Shown piece after piece: positions 23,607 to 34,495 of a stretch of 64,000 nt of DNA; the stretch's first letter is position 1, and each line of letters begins with the position of its first letter. Under the pieces are notes generated by a model. The model worked only from the letters and a program-made list of their open reading frames with translations. It searched no databases and was not told the origin of the DNA. This stretch comes from JAOUEA01 sp963734685. GTDB taxonomy: Bacteria > Actinomycetota > UBA4738 > HRBIN12. Location of the stretch: NCBI GenBank assembly GCA_963734685.1, contig CAVTIC010000006.1, forward strand, positions 62,001 to 126,000, written 5' to 3'. A program made the translations under genes and the position numbers.

Positions 23607-24784
23607 CGAGATCCGTGATCGTGGCCGGCGCCCGGACGCCGATCGGCCGGTTCCAGGGCGGTCTCGCGTCCCTCCGTGCGGTCGATCTCGGCGCGATCGC
23701 GGTCCGCGAGGCCCTCGCTCGCGCAGGCGTGGCCGCCGACGAAGTCGAGTACACGATCATGGGCCACGTCTTGCAGGCCGGGCAGGGTCAGATCACGGCT
23801 CGCCAGGCCGCGATCGCGGCGGGCATCCCGCTCGAGGTGCCGGCGATCACGATCAACAAGGTGTGCCTGTCCGGCACGTCGGCGATCGCGATGGCCGACC
23901 AGATGGTCCGGGCCGGTGAGATCGACGTCGTGGTCGCAGGCGGCATGGAATCGATGACGAACGCCCCGTTCGTGCTCCCGAAGGCGCGCGAGGGCGCTCG
24001 TCTGGGCGACTCTCCCATGCTCGACGCCATGATCCACGACGGCCTGTGGTGCGCGTTCGACGATCGTCACATGGGGGAAGGCACCGACGCGATCAACGCG
24101 GAGCTCGGCATCTCGCGGGAGGAGCAGGATGTCTGGGCGGCTCGGTCGCACGCCCGCGCGCATGACGCCTGGGAGTCGGGCCGACTCGAGGAGGAGGTCG
24201 TGCCCGTCGAGGTGCCGCAACGCCGGGAGGAGCCGGCCGTGGTCTGGCGCGACGAGGGCATCCGTCCCGGAACCACGGTGGAGGCGCTCGGGGGTCTGCA
24301 GCCGGCGTTCGTCGTCGACGGCACCGTGACAGCGGGAAACGCCTCGCAGATCTCCGACGGGGCGGCCGCCGTCGTGGTGATGAGCGAGGATCGAGCCGGA
24401 CAGCTCGCGCTCGAGCCGTTGGCAGAGATCGTCGCGTTCGGCATGTCGGCCGACCGCTATCCGTCGTTGCAGACGGTGCCTGCGCTCGCGCTCGAGAAGG
24501 CGCTGAAGAAGGCGGGCCTCGCCGCCTCGGATCTCGGCCTCCTCGAGGTGAACGAGGCGTTCGCGGCAGTGTCCCTGCACACGACCCGCATGCTCGATCT
24601 CGACGAGGCGCTCGTGAACGTGAACGGAGGCGCCGTTGCGCTCGGCCATCCCATCGGGGCCAGCGGCGGCCGGCTGGTCCTCACCCTCGCGATGGAGATG
24701 CGCCGCCGCGGCGTCGAGCTGGGCGCAGTGGCGATCTGCGGCGGTGGCGGCCAGGGCGACGCGCTCGTGCTGCGGGCCCGCTGA
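23603..24784 (+). CDS. Thiolase (acetyl-CoA C-acetyltransferase)
   Basis: The 393-residue enzyme condenses or cleaves acyl-CoA (two acetyl-CoA to acetoacetyl-CoA, or the reverse). Catalytic residues are Cys88 in NKVCLSGTSA, His349 in GGAVALGHPIGASG and Cys379 in AICGGGGQGDA. Length and NEAFAAVSL motif are typical of biosynthetic-type thiolases. With the 3-hydroxyacyl-CoA dehydrogenase (566) and Ccr (17130) it could supply acetoacetyl-CoA to the ethylmalonyl-CoA route, although the genes are not adjacent. Confidence 0.92.
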   Translation: MTRSVIVAGARTPIGRFQGGLASLRAVDLGAIAVREALARAGVAADEVEYTIMGHVLQAGQGQITARQAAIAAGIPLEVPAITINKVCLSGTSAIAMADQMVRAGEIDVVVAGGMESMTNAPFVLPKAREGARLGDSPMLDAMIHDGLWCAFDDRHMGEGTDAINAELGISREEQDVWAARSHARAHDAWESGRLEEEVVPVEVPQRREEPAVVWRDEGIRPGTTVEALGGLQPAFVVDGTVTAGNASQISDGAAAVVVMSEDRAGQLALEPLAEIVAFGMSADRYPSLQTVPALALEKALKKAGLAASDLGLLEVNEAFAAVSLHTTRMLDLDEALVNVNGGAVALGHPIGASGGRLVLTLAMEMRRRGVELGAVAICGGGGQGDALVLRAR

Positions 24785-24857
24785 GCATCCGGTTGCCCCG
24801 ATCGTTCCGAGCGGCCGCCGGGACGCCCCCTCGTCGCCCCGTCGGACCGCTCGGCGT

Positions 24858-27854
24858 CTAGTCCTCGGCCGTCGACAGTCGGTGCAATTCGTCGACCAGC
24901 ACGGAGCCGTCAGCGCTCGAGCTGCCGTCCTCGCTCGGGGTGCCGTCGACGCTCGGGGTGCCGTCGACGCCGTCCACGACGATGTGCAGCGCATCGTCGC
25001 CGGGAGACGTCTCGCCCGGGACCTCCTCGCGACCGGCCGGCTGCCCGACGCCGGCGCCGTCGGGCAGGAACACCTTGAACGACGATCCGCCGCTCTCGCG
25101 GCTCTCGACGCGGGCCCAGCCGCCCTGTGCCTCGGCGAACCGTTCGACGACCGGGCTGAGCGACGCATCCGACGACGGCTCGGGGTCCTCGACCACGATC
25201 AGCGCGCCGCCCTCGTCCGCCGACAGCCGCACGGTGATGCTCTTCTTGGGCGGGGTCCGATCCCCCGACGCACGGATGAGTCCGGCGATGATCTGCTCGG
25301 TCCTCAGCTGATCGACGGCGACCACGACGCGTTCGGTCTCGACGCGGAGGTCATGATCCGCGTCGACCCCGGATTCCTCCACGACGCGTTTGACCAAGGG
25401 TTCGAGATCGGTCCTTCGCACCGTCAGGTCCATCGAGCCGTGCACGAGTCGATCCGCGTCCGCCAGGTCCGCCACGACGTGGTCGAGCCGGCGGGTGTAG
25501 GCCGCGAGCTGACGCACGAGCTGCGTGTGCTCCTTGCCGTCCTTCTTGTGCTTCAGGATCTGCGTGATGCCCAGGATCCGGGTCAGGGACTTGCGGGCGT
25601 CGACGGAGAGCTCCTTCATGAACGGCGAGGTCGCGCGTCGGTCCTCGATCGGCTCGACCTCGGGGTGTGGTTGCGCGTCGGCGACGGCGTGGTCGGCTCC
25701 ACCCGCGGAGGCGTCGTCGCTCTCGCCGCGGATCTGCCGCATGGCCTGGGCCATCTGCTGCTGACGCAGTTCGGCCTCCGCCTCCTCGAGCCGCAGCCCG
25801 GTCGCGGCGACATCGCGCTCGAGCGAGTGCACGCGCTCTTCGGCCGCGATCAGCTTCTCGGTCTGACCCGCGAGCCGTTCCTGCGTGACACGAAGGATCT
25901 CGTCGATGTCGGCCCGTCCGTCGGCGCCGGCGAGCTCGAGCTGGCGGCGGGCCTCGATCTCCTGCAGGCGCCGGTTCAGGTCCACGTTGTCCTGCGACGC
26001 CGCCTCGAGCTCCGAGGCGATCCGGTCGCTGCGAGTGGCGGTCTCACGCGCCTGGCGTTCCAGCACGTTCAACCGCTCGGTGGCCTCGAGCAGCGCCTCG
26101 GACTCGGAGGTGAGCTGGGCCACCGTCGTCTCGAGCTCGGCGCGGGCGACCGTCAGTTCGCCGGCGAGCCGCGCGGCCTCGGCCTGTGACATCGCGATCT
26201 CGTCCTCGGCGCTGCCGAACCGGCGGGTCCGTTCGGCAAGCTCTCGCTCCGCCTCGTCGATGCGCTGCTGCACGGCGTCTTCCGCGCCGGCGATCCGCTG
26301 GGCCATCGCCAGCTCCTTCGCGGCCATCTCCTCCGCGTGCCGGATCTCCACGCGTGCGAGCTCAGCCTGGAACTCCTCACGAGCGCTGCGGACCTTCTGC
26401 TCCAGGTCGGCTTCCCCTTCGATCAGCTCTGCGCGATGGGACGCCGAGAGGCTCTCCAGTTCGGCCTTGGTCGAGCGCAGCTCATCCGCCAGCATCGCGG
26501 CACGCTGTTCCTCGGCGCGCAACGCCCGGACCTCCGCGCGGAGGTCTTCGACCTCACGGGACTTGGTGGACAACTCTGCCTTCGAGCTCGTGGACGAGTC
26601 GTGCGCCCGCATCGCCTCGGTGTTGATCGCATCGAGCTCAACCTGGAGCTCGCGTGCTCGATCGGCCAGCGGACGCAAGCTCTCCATCTCTCGCCGCAAC
26701 AGCGAGAGCTGCGTCTGCGCTCCTTCCAGCTCCGCGCGAAGCCCGATCGTCTCCTGGGTGGCCAGCTCCAACCTCGTGTCGACGTCACCGTCGGCGGCGT
26801 CCGAGGGCTCGGCGAGCCGCCGGGTGAGCTCGTCGAGCTCGGCCTGCGCGGTCTGCGCCTGCCGCTCGAACAGTCGCGTTCGGTCCTCCAGCTCCCGTGA
26901 GCGCTCTTCGAGCGCCTTGGCTCGCTCGTCGGCACCTCGCACATGCTGTTCGAGCATCGAGGCACGGTGCTCAGCGTGGAGGGCGCGCTCTTCCGTGCTG
27001 GGGTCGGGTCGCATGGACGCTTCCCGGAGGCGATTCTGCGCGGTCTGGAGCTCGTCCAGGCTCTTGCGGTACTGGTCCTGGAGCATGCTGAGGCGATCCT
27101 CTGCGGCCCGGGCACGGTCCTCGGCCTTGCGGCGAGCGTCACTCTCTTCCTTGATGCCCGGCTGGGGCACCGAGATCGGCTTCGCCCCCGAGGCGACGGT
27201 GGGGTGGACCGGGGCGGTCAGGCGCTGCTCGAGCCTGGGACCGGCCTCGACGCTCGCCGGGCCACGGAGCACCCACAGCAGCAGTGCGACCACGACCATG
27301 AGAGCGAAGCCGATGAAGATGGCGTTGGTCCGCCAGGGGGCGCCTGCGGCGGCGATCGGTTCGTCGGAGGTCGTCAGCTCCACGACCGCCGGCTCTCCCA
27401 CGCCCGAATCGAACCGGAGCGGGAGCATGATCGAGAGGATGCCGCCGCCCATCTCCGTCTGCGGCTCGCCCCGGAGCGCAGCCCGGATCTGGTCACGCTC
27501 ACCGTCCAGCTTGTTCCCGATCCGCCCCTCGTCCGTGGCGTACAGGATCTCCCCCTCGGGAGACCACAGCGTGACGGCGTCGAAATCGCTCGGGTCGACC
27601 ACGACCGTGCGGATCTGGTCGGACAGGATGTCGGCGCGGACGGCGGACGCCACCGCATCCGCATCTTCCGGGCGGAACACCAGGGTCAGCGAGCCGTCCG
27701 TGATCGCCTGCGCCTGGGTGACCGCATCGCGCACCGCGGCGTTCCGGTCGCGGATCCCCATGACGAAGGACCCGATCACCCCCGTCAACAGCAGGACCGC
27801 GAGCCCGAGCAGCACGATCCTGGCGATGCCCATCCCGTTCTTCGTCGTTGCCAC
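24858..27854 (-). CDS. Giant coiled-coil membrane protein with degenerate histidine-kinase core
   Basis: The 998-residue protein has a signal-anchor helix (about 10-32), an extracytoplasmic sensor of about 140 residues (VDPSDFDAVTLWSPEGEILYA), a second helix (about 178-196), about 480 residues of nearly unbroken heptad-rich coiled coil (235-710), then a DHp-like segment (745-805) and an ATPase-like region (815-932). The H-box reads SVDARKSLTRILG, with Val where the phosphoacceptor His of SHELRTPL would be, and the N- and G-boxes are poorly preserved, so it is probably a pseudokinase or scaffold. The C-terminus has VDGTPS-type repeats. AGGAG lies 6 nt before the GTG start. It precedes no response regulator. 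Confidence 0.7.
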   Translation of the reverse strand: MATTKNGMGIARIVLLGLAVLLLTGVIGSFVMGIRDRNAAVRDAVTQAQAITDGSLTLVFRPEDADAVASAVRADILSDQIRTVVVDPSDFDAVTLWSPEGEILYATDEGRIGNKLDGERDQIRAALRGEPQTEMGGGILSIMLPLRFDSGVGEPAVVELTTSDEPIAAAGAPWRTNAIFIGFALMVVVALLLWVLRGPASVEAGPRLEQRLTAPVHPTVASGAKPISVPQPGIKEESDARRKAEDRARAAEDRLSMLQDQYRKSLDELQTAQNRLREASMRPDPSTEERALHAEHRASMLEQHVRGADERAKALEERSRELEDRTRLFERQAQTAQAELDELTRRLAEPSDAADGDVDTRLELATQETIGLRAELEGAQTQLSLLRREMESLRPLADRARELQVELDAINTEAMRAHDSSTSSKAELSTKSREVEDLRAEVRALRAEEQRAAMLADELRSTKAELESLSASHRAELIEGEADLEQKVRSAREEFQAELARVEIRHAEEMAAKELAMAQRIAGAEDAVQQRIDEAERELAERTRRFGSAEDEIAMSQAEAARLAGELTVARAELETTVAQLTSESEALLEATERLNVLERQARETATRSDRIASELEAASQDNVDLNRRLQEIEARRQLELAGADGRADIDEILRVTQERLAGQTEKLIAAEERVHSLERDVAATGLRLEEAEAELRQQQMAQAMRQIRGESDDASAGGADHAVADAQPHPEVEPIEDRRATSPFMKELSVDARKSLTRILGITQILKHKKDGKEHTQLVRQLAAYTRRLDHVVADLADADRLVHGSMDLTVRRTDLEPLVKRVVEESGVDADHDLRVETERVVVAVDQLRTEQIIAGLIRASGDRTPPKKSITVRLSADEGGALIVVEDPEPSSDASLSPVVERFAEAQGGWARVESRESGGSSFKVFLPDGAGVGQPAGREEVPGETSPGDDALHIVVDGVDGTPSVDGTPSEDGSSSADGSVLVDELHRLSTAED

Positions 27855-28014
27855 ACCGGTCTCCTGGCAAGGTCGTCTGGTCTCCGTGGGGGGTGTATCG
27901 GCAGGTCGGGCGCGGCGGTTCAGTCCGAACCGGGTGACTTGTTCTCGGCAGGAGGACCGCGACGAACGACCTACGCCTGCCGGGAAGCGGGGTGGCGCGT
28001 GCCACGGCTGCTCC

Positions 28015-30549
28015 CTATCCGAGCGTGGCGCCGGCCACGACCACCGTGTCGCCGGTGTGGTCGTCCTTGTCGAGGATCACGAGGTCCTCGATCGCCTCGC
28101 GCATCTCGGCGACGTGGCTCACGAGCACCACGAGTCGACGGTCGTCCTCCGCGACCAGCCGCTCGATGCCGGCCATGGCACGGTCGAAGTGCTCGGGATC
28201 GAGCGAACCGAAGCCCTCGTCGAGGAAGAAGGCATCGAGGCGACCGCCACCGCGCGCGACCATCTCGGCGAGCGCGAGGGCAAGGGCCAGCGACGCGAGG
28301 AAGGTCTCGCCGCCCGAGAGCGAATCGGCCTTGCGCGTCCGGTCGGCGGCGTTGAGGTCGAGGATGTCGAAGGTGTCGTCTGCGGCGAAGCGGTAGTTGC
28401 CGCCGGTGAGGGTCTCGAACAGTCCGCTGCCGAGCTCCGCGAGCTCCGCTCGCTCCTCCTCCAGCAGGAAGGCCAGGAACTTCGCAGGCTTGAGGTCGTC
28501 GGTGAGTCGCCGTGTGAGCGCGAGACGACCCTCGGCCTCGAGCGCCTCCCGTTCCAGCTCGCCCGTGCGGGCGATCTGTATCTCGAGCTCCTCGATCGCG
28601 CCGACGGCCGTGGCGTGCCGGGCGACGGCAGCCGCCCGCTCGGCGACGAAGTCGGCATCCGGCTCGAGTCCGACCGTCGAGAGCACGCCGGCGAGCGCAT
28701 CGGCGCTCGCGGCACCTCGCTCGATCGCGTCGATCCGCGCACGCGCCGCATCGGCGAGCCGCGCCAACAGCTCCTCGCCGGCGTCGACGAAGCCCGCCCG
28801 GATCGACCCGGGGTCCGCGCCGAGCGATCGTGGCGCCCCCAGCGCGCCCCACACCGCGGCGAGGTCGTTCGCGAGCTTCGCCAACGACCCCGCGATCTCG
28901 TCGGCTCGCCCGCGCACCGAGTCGAGCTCACCGCGAGCGGCGTCGACCTCGCGCGCCGCCTGTTCCGCGGCCTCCTCGGCAGCTTTCAGCTCTGACGCGC
29001 GCGCTTCGATCAGCTCGCGGGGCTCGCCGTCGCCGAGCTGCTTCGCGAGGGAGTCCTTCGCGGCAGCGAGTCCAGCCTCGGCAGCACGGAGGTCTGCGGC
29101 TGCCGCGTCGAGCTGGGTGGCGGTCTCCTCCAGCCGTCGTTCGGCCTCGGTCACGGCGGTCTCGGCCGAGCCCACGGCCGTCGCACATCGTTCTCGGTCG
29201 GCCCTGACCTCCGCCTCCGAGGTCTCCGCCTTCGCCGCCGCCTTCCGGGCAGCGGCGACCGCCTTTGGCCCCGGGCCCCGCTTCGGGACCGTGGCGACCG
29301 GTTGGGCGCACACCGGGCAGGGCTCGCCTGCCGAGAGCTCGCCGCGGAGCTCGTGTGCCATCTCCGCGTGTTGTGCGGCGGCGAGGGTCTCTCTGGCGTC
29401 GTGCGTCGCAGCCATGGCCTCTCGGAGCCTCTCGTCGGCACGGGCGGCGGCTTCCGTCGCGTCGACCGACCGTGCTTTCCGCGATCCGAGCGCCTCGGCA
29501 GCTTCCTCTGCCGCCGATCCGGCCGCCGAGAGGATGCCGGCCGTCCGCTCGACCTCGCGCACCAGGCCTTCGTGGCGTTCCACTAGTTGTTCGAACGAAC
29601 GCAGCTCCGCTCGATCGCCGAGGCGGTCGCGTACCGAGGCGAGCTCGGCATCGCTCGACGCCCGCGCCGCTTCGGCCGCCTCGAGCCCCGTCTTCGCGCG
29701 TTCCATGGCGTCGTGCGCCCGGTCGGCGGCCTCGAGCACGCGGTCGACGGTCTCGCCTTCCGGGAGCGACCCCGAGATCCGTTCCAGGCCTTCGATCCGG
29801 TCGGCCGCCGCCGACGTGTCGGCTTCGGCGGTCCGGCGTGCCTCGTCGAGCCGCTCGACCTCGGGTGCGGCGCCCTCATAGGCCTTCACCTCCAGGGCGG
29901 CGGCCTCGGCGCGAGCTCGCGCATCGTCGAGCCGCGCGCACGCCTCGTCGATCGTGCTCCGCTCCCTGGCGAGCGACTCGAGGATCAGGGTCTCCCGCTC
30001 GAGGCGTCGCTCCGCCGCCGCCTTCGCCGCATCGAGCCGCTCGTAGCCGAAGACGCCCTTGAGCACCTTGTCGCGTTCGGTGCGCGTCGCTTTCAGGAAG
30101 TCGCTGAACCGGTTCTGCGCGAGCAGCACCGAACGGCAGAACGTCTGGAAGTCCATACCGATCAGCTGCTCGATCATGGCGTTGACCTGGCCTTCCTGCG
30201 TGACCGTCTCGAGCGTCTCGGCCCCGGGGTCGTCGCTCGCGAGGCGAACGAGCTGGTGACCCGACTGCCCCTTGCGCTTCGGGGCGCGCACCGCCCGCCA
30301 CACATCGCCGTCGACCTGGAACGTCAAGGCGACGTGCGCCTCAGTGCACAGCTGATGGATCAGTGACTTCGTGGCACTGCCCACGCCGGGCGTCTTGCCG
30401 TACAAAGCGAAGGCGACGGCGTCGAGGACCGAGGACTTCCCGGCGCCGATCGGCCCGACGATGCCGACCAGGCGCCGCCCCCGCCAGTCGAACGTGACCG
30501 GCCCGCGGTAGGAGCGGAACCCCTCGACCGTCAACTCAAGCGGGCGCAT
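28015..30549 (-). CDS. sbcC: SbcC/Rad50-like nuclease ATPase
   Basis: This 844-residue SMC-like ATPase is the partner of SbcD in opening and trimming DNA ends. The N-terminal Walker A is GPIGAGKSS (32-40); two long coiled-coil arms surround the zinc hook CPVC (411-414); the C-terminal head has the ABC signature SLSGGETFLASLALALALAE and Walker B LDAFFLDEGFGSLD. It overlaps sbcD by 14 nt and is the last gene of the nurA-herA-sbcD-sbcC operon. It is shorter than E. coli SbcC (about 1050 residues), mainly in the arms. Confidence 0.92.
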   Translation of the reverse strand: MRPLELTVEGFRSYRGPVTFDWRGRRLVGIVGPIGAGKSSVLDAVAFALYGKTPGVGSATKSLIHQLCTEAHVALTFQVDGDVWRAVRAPKRKGQSGHQLVRLASDDPGAETLETVTQEGQVNAMIEQLIGMDFQTFCRSVLLAQNRFSDFLKATRTERDKVLKGVFGYERLDAAKAAAERRLERETLILESLARERSTIDEACARLDDARARAEAAALEVKAYEGAAPEVERLDEARRTAEADTSAAADRIEGLERISGSLPEGETVDRVLEAADRAHDAMERAKTGLEAAEAARASSDAELASVRDRLGDRAELRSFEQLVERHEGLVREVERTAGILSAAGSAAEEAAEALGSRKARSVDATEAAARADERLREAMAATHDARETLAAAQHAEMAHELRGELSAGEPCPVCAQPVATVPKRGPGPKAVAAARKAAAKAETSEAEVRADRERCATAVGSAETAVTEAERRLEETATQLDAAAADLRAAEAGLAAAKDSLAKQLGDGEPRELIEARASELKAAEEAAEQAAREVDAARGELDSVRGRADEIAGSLAKLANDLAAVWGALGAPRSLGADPGSIRAGFVDAGEELLARLADAARARIDAIERGAASADALAGVLSTVGLEPDADFVAERAAAVARHATAVGAIEELEIQIARTGELEREALEAEGRLALTRRLTDDLKPAKFLAFLLEEERAELAELGSGLFETLTGGNYRFAADDTFDILDLNAADRTRKADSLSGGETFLASLALALALAEMVARGGGRLDAFFLDEGFGSLDPEHFDRAMAGIERLVAEDDRRLVVLVSHVAEMREAIEDLVILDKDDHTGDTVVVAGATLG

Positions 30550-31702
30550 CGGCCGCTTCCTCGAGCACATCGCGGAACAGGCTCAGCAGCTCGTCGGGTG
30601 CGGCCTCCGCGTGCTCGCGGGCGTAGTAGTCGGCGTAGAGCTCGTCCCACGTGCGGTGGCCCTTCACGAGGCGCTCGCGACGCTCGCCCTCGGGCCGCCA
30701 CGCGCGAACCTTCACCAGGTAGGGGAAGGTGTCGCGAGCTCGGTCGGCCAGGGTGAGATCGGTGCCCGTCGTCTTCACGGTGAGATCGAGGAACGCCTCG
30801 GTCAGTTCGTCGGTTCGCGCCTCGATCGAGTCCCAGTCGCCGGTGAGACGCACGAGGCGACGACCCTGCTCGAGCGGGACGCTCTCGATCGCGGCCAGCC
30901 GCCCCGGCTCGGCGTCGACGATCACGACCCGCTTCTGCTCGCCGGCCTCGCCGAAATCGAGCGCCAGGAGCGATCCGGCGTAGTGGGCCGGCACGGGGGC
31001 ACCGGGCACCTGCTGCGGCGCGTGGATGTGCCCCATCGCCACGTACTGCGGGCCGGCCGGGATCGACTGGGCCGTGGCCGCGTACGCGTCGCCCATGTGC
31101 AGCTCACGCTCGCCCCTGGGCGCACCGCGGTCGACCTTCACGCCGCCGACCATGAAATGCGCCATCAGGATCGGCACCGCGTCGGTGCCTGCGGCAACGA
31201 TCAGCGCCTCGTTGTACGCGCGCGTGATCGCGGCCACCTTGTCGGCGTACGCCCGGTACCACTCGCCGGCCTCGCGCATGAAGTCGACCACCCGCCCCTC
31301 GCGAAGGAACGGGAATCCTGCGACCACGGCCGACACCCCGAGCGCGTCGGGCCCGAGCAGCGCGCCCTCGTCGGGGCGTTTGATGTCGCCGATCAGGTGC
31401 ACCCCGCGGGGGCGGAGCAGAGGAGCGAGGGCTTCGAACAGGTCTGCGGAGTCGTGGTTTCCGGCGACCGCGACCACGGGTCGACGGTCGGCCAAGCGCA
31501 ACAACGCCTCGAGCCCGAGCGTCAGGGCGTCCATCGGCGGGATCGGCCGGTCCCAGATGTCGCCCGAGACCAGCACCAGGTCGACCTCGCGCTCGTCGGC
31601 GATCGCCTCGACTTCGCCGAGCACGCCCCGGAACTCGGCCATGCGGTCGTGGCGGCCGAGCGGCTTGCCGATGTGCCAGTCCGACGTGTGGAGGATCTTC
31701 AT
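30536..31702 (-). CDS. sbcD: SbcD/Mre11-like DNA exonuclease
   Basis: The 388-residue metallophosphoesterase forms the SbcCD (Mre11-Rad50) complex. Metal-binding motifs are HTSDWHIGK (D8, H10), SGDIWDR (D48), AGNHDSADL (N82, H83), AHFMVGG and MGHIHAPQQ. The C-terminal part caps the active site and binds SbcC. The ATG lies 17 nt after the herA stop without an SD, so reinitiation is likely. Third gene of the operon. Confidence 0.93.
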   Translation of the reverse strand: MKILHTSDWHIGKPLGRHDRMAEFRGVLGEVEAIADEREVDLVLVSGDIWDRPIPPMDALTLGLEALLRLADRRPVVAVAGNHDSADLFEALAPLLRPRGVHLIGDIKRPDEGALLGPDALGVSAVVAGFPFLREGRVVDFMREAGEWYRAYADKVAAITRAYNEALIVAAGTDAVPILMAHFMVGGVKVDRGAPRGERELHMGDAYAATAQSIPAGPQYVAMGHIHAPQQVPGAPVPAHYAGSLLALDFGEAGEQKRVVIVDAEPGRLAAIESVPLEQGRRLVRLTGDWDSIEARTDELTEAFLDLTVKTTGTDLTLADRARDTFPYLVKVRAWRPEGERRERLVKGHRTWDELYADYYAREHAEAAPDELLSLFRDVLEEAADAPA

Positions 31703-31719
31703 GTGGGGGAGTGGCGTGG

Positions 31720-33464
<1,745 letters not shown>

Positions 33465-33468
<4 letters not shown>

Positions 33469-34424
33469 GAGGCCTCCTGCCGGATCTCTTGCTGCAGGAC
33501 CGCGTGACGCAGGGCCCGGTAGACCAGTCCCCGGTCGCCCATGCGGTGGCGCAATGCTCGCTCGAGCGCGCCGATCGGCACCAGGTTCTGCGGCGCCCGC
33601 GGGTCGAGGTGCGGTTCACTCGCCACGAGCGGCAACACCGCTGCCGTGCGATCGGCGATCGCCGCGGCTTCGTCACGGGCCAGGTGTCCCGACGTCTCGC
33701 ATCGCACGACGCCGGTCCAGGAGTGCCCCCCTTGCAGCATCGCCAGCCGCAGGTACCAGGAGTAGCGCACGTACGGTGTCCGTGCCGCGATGCAGAACAT
33801 CGGAGTGCGCTGCCCCGGCGCGAGCTCGGCGATCACGCCGCTGAACGGCGGCTCGAGGTACGTCACGCGGTGGGTCTTCACGTAGCCGACCGTCGCGTGC
33901 TCTCGGATCTTCTTCAGCGGGCCGTCGGCCACGACCGCGCACTCGGCCGAGAGCGCCTCGGCACACTCGCCCTCCGCGTCGCGCATCTTCGAATGCAGCG
34001 CCATCATCAGCAGGTTCGGGTCGTCGCCCGGCGCCCTGGTGGTGCCGACGCCCGGGTCGAGATCGACCGGCGGCAACTGCTCCCCACTGCCGCCGGCGAG
34101 CACCGCCCACCGCTCGATGCGCACGTCGCCGACCTCGGAGCGTCGCGCCTCACGGTCCCACACGACCGCACCCACCGCGAACGTGCCGACGAGGCCCGGG
34201 GTCGGCCCGTGCTCCGGGTCGTCGAGCGTCAGCCTGGCGTCGATGCGTCGCACGCCGTCGACGAACGCGATGCGATCGATGCCGTCGTCGGCGCCCTCGA
34301 TCGGGGCCCAGTCGTCGCTCTCGACGCTCGTGTCGACCGAGCCTTCGGCGGGGGAGAGGGCGTCGTCCTGGTCGAGGGGCGTGCCGTAGTCCGGGTCCCA
34401 GCCCTCGACGAAGATGCGCGCCAT
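33465..34424 (-). CDS. nurA: NurA-domain 5'-3' nuclease
   Basis: In this 319-residue protein the region RIAFVDGVRRIDARL (D56) matches the first NurA motif, VDGSR. Later LMMALHSKMRDAEG, VVADGPLKKIREH (second acidic motif), GYVKTH and a C-terminal histidine-containing part (SGHLARDEA) complete a NurA-like RNase H fold. NurA trims the 5' strand at DNA ends when driven by HerA. No SD; TACGAT ends 7 nt before the ATG, so the operon mRNA is probably leaderless. It is the first gene of nurA-herA-sbcD-sbcC. Identity rests on these motifs and the herA coupling. Confidence 0.82.
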
Positions 34425-34431
34425 GGCGGCT

Positions 34432-34437
34432 ATCGTA
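34432..34437 (-). promoter_or_regulatory. -10 box TACGAT, leaderless promoter of nurA-herA-sbcDC operon
   Basis: TACGAT on the minus strand lies 7 nt before ATG 34424. The palindrome at 34477-34495 lies about 39 nt further upstream, an activator-like distance. Confidence 0.5.
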
Positions 34438-34476
34438 CCCGCGCCCCCCGACACCTTCGGGACCCGGGCGAGGCAG

Positions 34477-34495
34477 CTAGTCTCACTCAGACTAG
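34477..34495. promoter_or_regulatory. Palindromic regulator site upstream of nurA operon
   Basis: CTAGTCT and AGACTAG arms flank CACTC. Outside the 5-nt centre it is identical to the palindrome before the cupin gene at 12997. It overlaps the TAG stop of the lipoprotein gene. Confidence 0.6.

Noticed and set aside
25885..28995. Very long plus-strand reading frame opposite the coiled-coil and SbcC genes
   Set aside because: It is a Ser/Arg/Ala-rich shadow of the minus-strand genes, which have clear domains and ribosome sites.
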